This document shows, piece by piece, positions 53,724 through 61,431 of a DNA stretch of 64,000 nt; position 1 is the stretch's first letter; each line of letters opens with the position of its first letter. Location of the stretch: NCBI GenBank assembly GCA_945875845.1, contig CAMCMB010000010.1, positions 1-64,000 on the forward strand. Direction: 5' to 3'. The notes beneath the pieces are model-generated. The model was not told where the DNA came from, searched no databases, and saw only the letters and a program-made list of their open reading frames with translations. The translations under genes and the position numbers were made by a program. This DNA is from Pirellula staleyi DSM 6068 (GTDB taxonomy: Bacteria > Planctomycetota > Planctomycetia > Pirellulales > Pirellulaceae).

Positions 53724-55487
53724 ATGAAAATCACACGAATTTTGCTTCTTCGCCTCGATTGTTTTTGCGTTTTGCTGGGCGCCGTTCTAGTTGCCTCTAG
53801 CGCGCGGGGCCAACCCGAGGGCGTGAGCGTCAAGGACGAATCCGCGCAAGGCTCGACGCGAGGTCTTATCGACTTCGAACGACCCAAGGACGCGGTGCAG
53901 TTGGTCGGCCCACTCGGTTCGGCATTTGTGCCAGAAAATCCCAAGCTCGATTGCAAATGGACCTTTAACGATGGCGTCCTAACAGCGTCTCCCAAGTGGG
54001 ATAGCGTATTGACTCCGGATTCGTATCAGGACTTTCGCATGCATGTTGAATTCAATGTCAACAATGCCGTCGACCTGCCGCCAGAGATGAACGGCAATTC
54101 AGGAATCTACATCCAGCAACGCTACGAATTGCAAATCTTGAACTCGTTTGGCGTATCGCCAGACGACGCGAAGACTATCGATTGCGGCAGCATCTACCAA
54201 CAAAAGAAACCAGATCAATTGGTTTGCCGCCCGTCGGGTGAATGGCAGAGTTTCGACATTGCGTTTCGGGCAGCCCGCTACGATGGAGAACAGAAGAGCC
54301 AAAACGCCAGGATAACGGTTTACCAAAACGGACAGCTCATTCATGACGACTATCCGATCAAGCGTAAAACGGGCGCGGGCAAGAAAGAGCAACCCAATGC
54401 TCTCCCGACCAAACTCCAAGGGCATCACAATCAAGTCCGTTTTCGAAATGTTTGGGTTCAGCGTTTGTCCTTGGACAAACATCCGGTCCCTGAAAGCGAC
54501 TTATGGCTCACAACCAAAGGGGGCGAGGGGCCAGGCAAAGGGAAACATGTTGTCCTGATCGCGGCGGAACAAGAATATCGCAGCGAGCAAGCGATGCCCA
54601 TGTTGGCCAAGGTGCTTTCCGAACATCACGGTTTTGATTGCACGGTCCTGTTTTCCGTCAATGAGAACGGCGAAGTCGATCCGACACTGCCTGCTCCATT
54701 TCCGGACAAGGCCCGACATCATAACATACCCGGTCTCGAACATTTGGCGGATGCGGACTGCGTGATTTGGATATCCCGGTTTATGCACCTGCCCGATGAA
54801 CAGATGAAACACTTTCATGACTACTTTGATTCCGGCAAGCCCTTGATTGCTCTGCGAACCGCCAACCACGGGTTCATGGGAGGAAAGAAGTACACAGTCA
54901 AGGGACGCACGGTTGGCTTGCAGGAATTGCTGGGTGGAACCTTTATGGAGCATCATGGCGGATGGCATCGGGAATCGACCAGAGGCATCCTTGTCCCAGC
55001 CAGCCAAGCTCATCCCATTCTTATCGGAGTGGATGACATCTGGGGCACATCCGATGTCTACCGCTGTCACAATGACAAGTCTCCGTTCCCGGACGACTGC
55101 ACCGCCCTCGTCATGGGCCAACCCCTCATCAATCTCAATCCCGACGCCCCTGCGAATGAGAAGAAGGAACCGTTGCCAGTCGCATGGACGAAGACATGGA
55201 CAGGCAACGGGACAGGCAACGGGACAGGCAACGGGACAGGCAACGGGACAGGCAACGGGGACCACCCAGCAAGGATTTTCCATTTCACCATGGGCTCAGC
55301 GGAGGACTTCGCAAACGCGGGTGTCCGACGAATGACCGTAAACGCCGTGTACTGGGGCCTTGAAATGGAAGCAGCGATCCAAGCGGACCGCTCTGTCGAA
55401 ATTGTCGGCGAGTATCGGCCGCTGCCCGCTGGATTTAACTACGAGAAACTGGGCGTGAAACCTCAAAAGCCTAGTTTCTACAAATGA
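53724..55487 (+). CDS. Secreted DUF1080 plus ThuA-like protein
   Basis: The product is 587 residues. A signal peptide (residues 1-29, LLGAVLVASSARGQ) is followed by a DUF1080 (3-keto-disaccharide hydrolase-like, concanavalin fold) domain to about residue 250, including NGNSGIYIQQRYELQILNSF. A ThuA/glutamine-amidotransferase-like domain follows from about 270 (KHVVLIAAEQEYRSEQAMPM; DCVIWISRFMHLP; LGGTFMEHHGGWHRES). Such fused proteins are abundant in planctomycetes and are linked to sugar or glycan turnover. A TGNG tandem tract at about residues 493-512 comes from a 12-bp minisatellite. Confidence 0.88.
   Translation: MKITRILLLRLDCFCVLLGAVLVASSARGQPEGVSVKDESAQGSTRGLIDFERPKDAVQLVGPLGSAFVPENPKLDCKWTFNDGVLTASPKWDSVLTPDSYQDFRMHVEFNVNNAVDLPPEMNGNSGIYIQQRYELQILNSFGVSPDDAKTIDCGSIYQQKKPDQLVCRPSGEWQSFDIAFRAARYDGEQKSQNARITVYQNGQLIHDDYPIKRKTGAGKKEQPNALPTKLQGHHNQVRFRNVWVQRLSLDKHPVPESDLWLTTKGGEGPGKGKHVVLIAAEQEYRSEQAMPMLAKVLSEHHGFDCTVLFSVNENGEVDPTLPAPFPDKARHHNIPGLEHLADADCVIWISRFMHLPDEQMKHFHDYFDSGKPLIALRTANHGFMGGKKYTVKGRTVGLQELLGGTFMEHHGGWHRESTRGILVPASQAHPILIGVDDIWGTSDVYRCHNDKSPFPDDCTALVMGQPLINLNPDAPANEKKEPLPVAWTKTWTGNGTGNGTGNGTGNGTGNGDHPARIFHFTMGSAEDFANAGVRRMTVNAVYWGLEMEAAIQADRSVEIVGEYRPLPAGFNYEKLGVKPQKPSFYK
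55200..55259 (+). repeat. In-frame 12-bp minisatellite, five perfect copies
   Basis: ACAGGCAACGGG is repeated five times without mismatch inside the ThuA-like gene, encoding TGNG five times. It is flanked by coding sequence conserved in style with the rest of the protein. Identity of all copies suggests recent expansion. Confidence 0.9.
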
Positions 55488-55602
55488 ACGCGTGCCTGTC
55501 CACGGCGAGAGAGACGCGAATCGAAGCGAATCCATCCGAGTCGCGTAGATTGCCTGTTTACGCCGCTTGTCCGACAAATGACCGCCATTACCGGGTGCCC
55601 AC

Positions 55603-55938
55603 TCATTGACTCGCGCGCGTCGAGGCCTTTTGAACGATCAGTCGATCCGGCTCGACCAAGTCAAGGATCAGACTTTGAGTGCTGCCCCCTTGTGGAGACA
55701 GCTCCAATAGGTCATCGGACAGCTTCCAAGTACCGTCTGACTTCACCGACTGGTCCGTCGGCCCTGGTTTCCTAGCGATCATGGTTCCCCCTGGATCCAA
55801 TTGAAACCCCTTCCTCCCGCGTGAAGGAGGAAAGGGGAAATCCGCGAGTCGATAAACCGTGGTCGTTGGGGTGTCCTCTTCGTGTGAGTGAACCCATGCT
55901 TGCGCAACCTGTGACACGTTAAAGACCTTCTTGCTCAC
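55603..55938 (-). CDS. Small conserved-looking hypothetical protein
   Basis: The product is 111 residues. It starts MSKKVFNVSQVAQAWVHSHE and has a central strand-rich part: FPPSRGRKGFQLDPGGTMI, DGTWKLSDDLLELS, and SLILDLVEPDRLIVQKA. This looks like a small lipocalin-type beta domain. No family is claimed. It starts 17 nt after the M43-type protease stop on the same strand and is probably its operon partner. Confidence 0.65.
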   Translation of the reverse strand: MSKKVFNVSQVAQAWVHSHEEDTPTTTVYRLADFPFPPSRGRKGFQLDPGGTMIARKPGPTDQSVKSDGTWKLSDDLLELSPQGGSTQSLILDLVEPDRLIVQKASTRASQ

Positions 55939-55955
55939 GGCCTTACCTGCTTTCG

Positions 55956-56903
55956 TTAGAGAAGGCTTTTTCGCGGCCCATCCAAAGTCGCATGCATTCG
56001 AGCGACTTGGCCGGGGGTAAACATAAACATAGCATCGTCGTCGACGTAGTCCATATAATTCATGAACATGTCTCCGTTAGGACCATTGCTGCACGAAACC
56101 AATGGCCATGTCGGTTTACCAAAATTCGCGTCCTCCGCGTTGGGAGTATCAGTCACCAAGTCACTTCCAGAACAATCTGGCGTATCACCCCAAATATGCC
56201 GCAGGTTGAAGTAATGGCCAATCTCATGGGTTGTCGTGCGTCCCAAGTTAAAGGGCGCGGTGGCACTGCCATTGGTGCCAAAGGCCGTGTTGAGAATCAC
56301 CACTCCATCCGTGTTGACCGGACCGCCGGGAAACTGAGCGTAGCCCAGCAATCCACCCGAGAGCGTGCAGACCCATATATTGAGGTACTTTTTCGTATTC
56401 CACGCGGCAGCACCTCCAGAGGCCTTAAATTTAACTGGGTTACCCTGATCACTGAATGAGGTCTGGGTTGTCTCAGTGTAGATAATTCCATTCGTTGCTT
56501 GGCCCGTAGGATCCTTGGTCGCGAGCGCAAACTCGATCATCGGGTCAGCGACGAGGCCACTGAAAACGGCAGGAGTCTTGCTCTTGTCCGCATTGGTGGC
56601 GCGAAAGTCACGATTGAGAACCGCGATTTGACTTTTCACTTGCGCCTCGGAAATTTTCTCCGTCGAACTCGCGGGATTATGTACCACATGCACCACGCAA
56701 GTGATCTTGTAGGGTGCCACTCTAGCGAGGGCTGCAGTTCTCAAACGTAGTTGGCAGGCATGTTCCAGGTCCACTTGGTTCTTGCGAAAACTAGGGTTGG
56801 TTTCCAGCAATTGAAAATGCTGCTGCATCGCTCCGCACGTCCGCCGAATGGGAGGGGTAGGCGTAGAAATTGATTCCTGACTCGCGACTTTTTTCTTGGC
56901 CAT
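55956..56903 (-). CDS. M43-type (pappalysin-like) zinc metalloprotease
   Basis: The product is 315 residues. The zinc motif is HEIGHYFNLRH (residues 226-236), the extended HExxHxxxxxH of metzincins, with the Met-turn MNYMDY (about 281-286). The mid part INVLNRDFRATNADKS-like and VVHVVHNP are typical of M43 (cytophagalysin/pappalysin). It begins MAKKKVASQES without any signal peptide, although M43 enzymes are normally secreted, so it may leave by a non-Sec route or act inside. A small beta-type protein gene follows after 17 nt. Confidence 0.88.
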   Translation of the reverse strand: MAKKKVASQESISTPTPPIRRTCGAMQQHFQLLETNPSFRKNQVDLEHACQLRLRTAALARVAPYKITCVVHVVHNPASSTEKISEAQVKSQIAVLNRDFRATNADKSKTPAVFSGLVADPMIEFALATKDPTGQATNGIIYTETTQTSFSDQGNPVKFKASGGAAAWNTKKYLNIWVCTLSGGLLGYAQFPGGPVNTDGVVILNTAFGTNGSATAPFNLGRTTTHEIGHYFNLRHIWGDTPDCSGSDLVTDTPNAEDANFGKPTWPLVSCSNGPNGDMFMNYMDYVDDDAMFMFTPGQVARMHATLDGPRKSLL

Positions 56904-57024
56904 GAGAGTTCTCCATGTTGAAGTGCTAACCTCTTCGATCGAACCGAATGGCGCATACGACCATCACCATTCGTTCCAGGTAGGTTTCAAAACGCACATC
57001 GAGTATACACTTGCTCGCTCGTAA

Positions 57025-57226
57025 GGCGAGCGGCAGACTGAAAACTACCAATCATAACCCGATACGTAAGGGCTTGTTGATTTAGTGAAGTCCTTATTGG
57101 TTTAGAGCGGGATGACGGACTTCCAAGTCCGTCAATGGGGAATTCGACGGACTTGGAAGTCCGTCGTACCATTAAATCAACAAGCCGTTACGCTTCGGGT
57201 TGGGATACTGCAATCTGCCGCTCGCC
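57025..57226 (-). repeat. Dispersed palindromic repeat, copy 5, with outer 13-bp arms
   Basis: The core is inverted relative to copies 1-4: CTTGTTGATTTAGTGAAG (57073 on) runs to GGTAAG-like and GACGGACTTCCAAGTCCGTC, then ACCATTAAATCAACAAG. Outer arms GGCGAGCGGCAGA (57025-57037) and TCTGCCGCTCGCC (57214-57226) are a perfect 13-bp pair. The whole region forms a palindrome of about 200 bp between two same-strand genes. Confidence 0.85.
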
Positions 57227-57282
57227 TAACAAGTACACATGCGTGGGGACGGCAGCGCAAGGTCACGCTCGGCAAGAGTCAC

Positions 57283-57990
57283 CTACGGATTGTCGCACCT
57301 GTCGGTTGCGACAATTGGCGTTTGGCTCCACCTCCAATACTTGGGCAACTCCGCGATGAACTGCAGCTCTGTCTTGAGCGTTGGATGAATCAGGTCAAGC
57401 TGGCGGCAATGGAGTGCAATCCCGGATGCAAACGATTGCTTGGCTCCATACTTTCGGTCACCAACGATCGAACACCCGATGGCCTGCAGCTGCGCTCGAA
57501 TCTGATGTTTGCGGCCGGAAATGAGATTGACCTCGAGCTCATAGCCCAGTGGGTTCTGACCAACGGTACGATACTCTAAGATCGAGAGTTTGCTTGCCTG
57601 GGTGGCTTGCGCAACCACTCGCGTCGTCGTTTCTTCTTCAGTTCGAACAAGATGATGCTCCAAACGAGCTGCCGATTCGCTCGGCCTCCGCTCTACGATC
57701 GCCCAATAGGTTTTCTTGGGTGTCCGGTCGCGAAACTGTTCGCTCAGCCGGCTCGCTCCCTTGCTCGTTCGAGCTAATGGCAAGACACCCGTGACGGGAG
57801 AATCCAATCGGCTAACCACTCCGACAAACACATTTCCCGGTTTCGAATACTTTTCGCGCAGATAGTTGGAAGCCCAGTCGATCAGACTGTTCTGGCCCGC
57901 GGATGCGCCTTGAACAACCCAGTTGGCCTGCTTGTTGACGACCAACAGATGGTTGTCTTCGAAGATAATTTGCATCGGATGGGGTGTCAT
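57283..57990 (-). CDS. RluA-family pseudouridine synthase
   Basis: The product is 235 residues. It isomerises a uridine in RNA. HLLVVNKQANWVVQGAS is the N-terminal part, VVSRLDSPVTGVLPLA holds the catalytic Asp (usually HRLDxxTSG), and LISGRKHQIRAQLQAIG is the RluA 'QIR' motif. Length is that of the single-domain RluA/RluC type without an S4 domain. The target uridine is not predictable. Its start codon lies 6 nt from the left end of repeat copy 6, so the repeat forms its upstream region. Confidence 0.9.
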   Translation of the reverse strand: MTPHPMQIIFEDNHLLVVNKQANWVVQGASAGQNSLIDWASNYLREKYSKPGNVFVGVVSRLDSPVTGVLPLARTSKGASRLSEQFRDRTPKKTYWAIVERRPSESAARLEHHLVRTEEETTTRVVAQATQASKLSILEYRTVGQNPLGYELEVNLISGRKHQIRAQLQAIGCSIVGDRKYGAKQSFASGIALHCRQLDLIHPTLKTELQFIAELPKYWRWSQTPIVATDRCDNP

Positions 57991-57995
57991 TCACT

Positions 57996-58150
57996 AAACC
58001 GGACGCTAGCGGCTTGTTGATTTAGTGAAGTCGTTATTGGGTAAGGGCGGTACGACGGACTTCCAAGTCCGTCGATGGAGAATTCGACGGACTAGGAAGT
58101 CCGTCGTACCATTAAATCAACAAGACGCTAGCGCGTTGCGGCTGATTAGA
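57996..58150 (-). repeat. Dispersed palindromic repeat, copy 6
   Basis: It has outer left arm AAACCGGACGCTAGCGGC and right arm GACGCTAGCGCG with GCTGATTAGAC, as in copies 3 and 4. Between the inner repeats CTTGTTGATTTA and TAAATCAACAAG the core is inverted (GTGAAGTCGTTATTGGGTAA comes first). The right end overlaps the korB stop codon. Confidence 0.85.
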
Positions 58151-59159
58151 CTTTCCAGGTTTCGCCGCTGTTGAACAGCTTCTGAAGATTGCCGCGTCCG
58201 CGTTGCTCAATCGATTGATGGATTTGACCAAGGACGGCTTCCTCGAATGTTTCCGTTAGGACATCTCTAAATACGCCAATCGGTTCTGGAAAGTCAGGAC
58301 GTCGCAATCGAGAGAGCATGTACACGAGCGTGGAAGTCGCTTTTTCATCGTGGAACAGCAAGTCATCTTCTTTCACTTTACCATCGTCGAGGTTCACAAT
58401 CTCGACGGATAGCCCGTTGAGTCGAAGGCCTCGGTCTTTTTCTTTGCCGAAAATCATCGGCTTGCCGTGCTCTAGCTCGATGGTGGTATCGTCGCGGGTC
58501 GCTTTGTCCTGAGCATAGCTGAATGCACCGTCGTTGAAGACGTTGCAGTTTTGGTACACCTCGACAAAGGAAGTCCCTTTGTGAGCTGCCGCTCGTTTGA
58601 GTGTATACGCCAAATGCTTGATGTTGCTATCCACCGACCGAGCGATGAATGTTGCTTCTGCGCCGACGGCCAGGCTGATAGGATTGATTGGATGGTCGAC
58701 GACGCCCATCGGAGTACTCTTGGTAATTTGTCCTTCCACGCTGGTTGGCGAGTACTGCCCTTTCGTTAGGCCGTAAATGCGGTTGTTGAACATCACGATA
58801 TTGAGATCTACGTTGCGGCGCAGCAGATGGATGAAGTGATTGCCACCGATGCTCAAGGAATCGCCGTCTCCGGTAATGACCCAAACGCTCAAGTCGGGCC
58901 GTGTCAGCTTGAGACCGGTGGCCACAGCGGGCGCACGACCGTGGATCGAGTGGATTCCATACGTGTTTACGTAGTACGGGAATCGACTGCTGCATCCAAT
59001 TCCCGATATGAACACGGTTTTTTCAGGCGGTACGCCGATTTCAGGCAATACTTTTTTCATTTGAGCCAGGATGGAATAGTCGCCACAACCTGGGCACCAA
59101 CGAATGTCTTGATCGCTCGTGAAATCTTCAGCTTTTAGAACGGGGAGTACTGTGCTCAT
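58146..59159 (-). CDS. korB: 2-oxoacid:ferredoxin oxidoreductase, beta subunit
   Basis: The product is 337 residues. It binds thiamine diphosphate and one [4Fe-4S] cluster. DIRWCPGCGDYSILAQ has the CPGCG cluster motif, and VITGDGDSLSIGGNHFIHLL begins the TPP motif GDG, ending NN (MFNNRIYGLTKGQYSPTS). A basic Cys, NCNVFND, is kept. With the fused gamma-alpha subunit encoded 57 nt upstream it forms a two-subunit 2-oxoglutarate or pyruvate:ferredoxin oxidoreductase, as in Hydrogenobacter/Magnetococcus KorAB. The stop codon lies inside the repeat copy 6. Confidence 0.93.
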   Translation of the reverse strand: MSTVLPVLKAEDFTSDQDIRWCPGCGDYSILAQMKKVLPEIGVPPEKTVFISGIGCSSRFPYYVNTYGIHSIHGRAPAVATGLKLTRPDLSVWVITGDGDSLSIGGNHFIHLLRRNVDLNIVMFNNRIYGLTKGQYSPTSVEGQITKSTPMGVVDHPINPISLAVGAEATFIARSVDSNIKHLAYTLKRAAAHKGTSFVEVYQNCNVFNDGAFSYAQDKATRDDTTIELEHGKPMIFGKEKDRGLRLNGLSVEIVNLDDGKVKEDDLLFHDEKATSTLVYMLSRLRRPDFPEPIGVFRDVLTETFEEAVLGQIHQSIEQRGRGNLQKLFNSGETWKV

Positions 59160-59216
59160 CGGATTTGTTTTGGAAAAATGTTCGGAGAGTAAAAGACGGT
59201 CGAGAGTCCAACCTAG

Positions 59217-61148
59217 TTAGATGGACTCGGAGGCAGTGCTTTGGGTAACTCGATTCCCTGCTTTGGCCATTTCAGTGATCTTCTCGAGTAACTCGGTTAC
59301 AGTGAATGGCTTGCCTTTGATTTTGTTGTAGCCAACCGCATCGCACAAATAGCGGCTGCGAATCAGTGTTCTTAATTGGCCCATATTCAGTTCGGGGATC
59401 AGCACTTGGTGATAGCGTGAAATGATTTCCCCGAGGTTGCTCGGAAACGGATTAAGATGACGAATATGTGCGAGCGCCACGCTTAACCCTTGTTCCTGAG
59501 CCTTTTGAACTGCGGTCAAGCAGGAGCCATAAGTTCCACCCCAAGACAGAACAAGCAATTCGCCACTTTGCGGGCCGATGACTTGTTGTGGCGGCAAAAG
59601 CTTGGCTGCATTCGCAACTTTTTGGGCTCGAATCTGGACCATTTTCTGGTGGTTGTCCGGGTCATAACTGATGTTGCCCGACCCATCTTCTTTTTCAAGT
59701 CCCCCGACGCGATGCATTAGGCCTTCGGTGCCAGGGATCGCCCACGGACGAGCTAACAACTCATTGCGTTTGTACGGCATGAAGGCTCCGTCCGGATTGT
59801 TGCTCTCCGTTGGATGCACGATCGGAATCGGAGTTAGTTTCGAAACGTCTGGGATCAGCCAAGGCTCAGATCCGTTGGCGATGTATCCATCCGAAAGAAC
59901 AATGACAGGCAACATCAATTGAGTTGCCAACATCCATGCTTCTTGTACGATTTCAAAACAGTCGGCCGGACTTTGTGCCGCCAGGACAGGCAGCGGTGCT
60001 TCACCATTTCGGCCGAACATGACTTGCATCAAATCCGACTGCTCCGTTTTGGTTGGCAAGCCGGTACTTGGACCGCCTCGTTGGACGTCGATAACCAGCA
60101 AAGGCAATTCGAGCATCAGCGCTAGCCCCATGGCTTCTGTCTTTAATGCGATACCCGGCCCACTGGACGTGGTGACCGCCATTTGTCCGCCATACGATGC
60201 CCCGATCGCCGAACACATCGCGGCGATTTCGTCTTCGGCTTGGAAAGTGCACACGCCGAAATTCTTGAATTTGCACAACTCATGGAGAATATCGCTTGCC
60301 GGTGTGATCGGATACGAAGCGTAGAAGACTTCTTTGCCGCTTCGTTGCGCGGCAGCGAGCAAGCCCCATGCCATCGCTTGATTACCGATAATGTTTCGAT
60401 AGGTGCCGGACTTCAGTACCGTGGCAGCATCCACTTGGTAGCTTGTGCCGAGGGCTTCGATGGTTTCTCCAAAAGCCCAACCGGCTCGCAGAGCTTTCTC
60501 GTTGGCTTGCGCTACCACCGATTTTCCTTCGCCAAACTTGCCGTGAATAAAGCGAAGTGTAGCATCCATGTTGCGACCGTAGAGCCAATAGACCAATCCC
60601 ATCGCAAAGAAGTTCTTGCTTCGATCGGCTTCCTTGGTGCTCATTCCAAATTCAGCCACCGCCAACTTGGTTAGCTTGGTCATTGGCACTTTGACCAGCC
60701 GGTAGTTCTCCATGGCAGGCTCATCGAGTGGATTAACTTTGAGCTTGGCCAGCTTGAGATCTTTGTCTTCGAAACTGTCTTCGTTGACAATCAGCAAGCC
60801 TCCTTTGACCAAGTCCGCGAGATTGGTTACGAGGGCGGCTGGATTCATAGCAACCAGAGCATCGAGTGAGTCACCGGGCGTATGCACTTCGTGCGAAGCG
60901 AACTGAACTTGGAATCCAGAGACACCTGCCCGCGTTCCCCTCGGTGCACGAATCTCGGCAGGGAAATCCGGGAAGGTCGCAATGTCATTCCCTGCAAGTG
61001 CAGATGTATTCGTTAATTGAGTACCGAGTAGCTGCATTCCATCACCTGAGTCACCGCACAACCGAACGGTGATTCCGCTAACGGTCTTGATTTTTTTGCT
61101 TGACGACGGGACGGTGGCTTCAGACGGGACGGTGGCTTCAGTGGACAT
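59217..61148 (-). CDS. korA: 2-oxoacid:ferredoxin oxidoreductase, fused gamma-alpha subunit
   Basis: The product is 643 residues from ATG 61148 (the frame is open to 61220). The N-terminal 200 residues are the gamma domain (VRLCGDSGDGMQLLGTQLTN, FPDFPAEIRAPRGTRAGVSG). The alpha domain follows (GNQAMAWGLLAAAQRSGKEVF, YASYPITPASDILHEL, TFQAEDEIAAMCSAIGAS and SSGPGIALKTEAMGLA, RGGPSTGLPTKTEQSDL). It decarboxylates a 2-oxoacid to acyl-CoA, reducing ferredoxin. The oxygen-tolerant fused form is common in aerobic bacteria. An 18-bp unit is tandemly duplicated near the start, giving EATVPS twice. Confidence 0.93.
   Translation of the reverse strand: MSTEATVPSEATVPSSSKKIKTVSGITVRLCGDSGDGMQLLGTQLTNTSALAGNDIATFPDFPAEIRAPRGTRAGVSGFQVQFASHEVHTPGDSLDALVAMNPAALVTNLADLVKGGLLIVNEDSFEDKDLKLAKLKVNPLDEPAMENYRLVKVPMTKLTKLAVAEFGMSTKEADRSKNFFAMGLVYWLYGRNMDATLRFIHGKFGEGKSVVAQANEKALRAGWAFGETIEALGTSYQVDAATVLKSGTYRNIIGNQAMAWGLLAAAQRSGKEVFYASYPITPASDILHELCKFKNFGVCTFQAEDEIAAMCSAIGASYGGQMAVTTSSGPGIALKTEAMGLALMLELPLLVIDVQRGGPSTGLPTKTEQSDLMQVMFGRNGEAPLPVLAAQSPADCFEIVQEAWMLATQLMLPVIVLSDGYIANGSEPWLIPDVSKLTPIPIVHPTESNNPDGAFMPYKRNELLARPWAIPGTEGLMHRVGGLEKEDGSGNISYDPDNHQKMVQIRAQKVANAAKLLPPQQVIGPQSGELLVLSWGGTYGSCLTAVQKAQEQGLSVALAHIRHLNPFPSNLGEIISRYHQVLIPELNMGQLRTLIRSRYLCDAVGYNKIKGKPFTVTELLEKITEMAKAGNRVTQSTASESI
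61106..61141 (-). repeat. 18-bp in-frame tandem duplication at korA start
   Basis: ACGGGACGGTGGCTTCAG occurs twice in direct succession. It encodes two copies of EATVPS close to the N-terminus, before the structured part of the protein. Confidence 0.85.
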
Positions 61149-61431
61149 TCGTTGATTAGCTCGCGCAAAAGTAAGTTCAACCAGATCGGCCAATTCGGAT
61201 CGCGATGAGCACGCCGCCAAAGCAATGCAAGCAATGAGAGGACGCGATTCATGTCAATCTGTGACGGTAGTATCGAGATTTCGGATTCGACACTTTGAGT
61301 TATTCTGGCAAATCCCCGACAGCTTGAGTATCTCAAATCATCCCCAAACTGCCTAGATTACCCGATCATTATTGAGATTCAGGACAAGTGGCATCGTCCC
61401 GTTCAGGGGATCTAGCTAGACTGCAACCGCT

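Noticed and set aside
55200-55259. Possible CRISPR or regulatory repeat
   Set aside because: It is a 12-bp in-frame minisatellite within a clear coding region.
54501-55283. 260-codon open frame on the minus strand
   Set aside because: It is antisense to the ThuA-like domain and includes the minisatellite in reverse.
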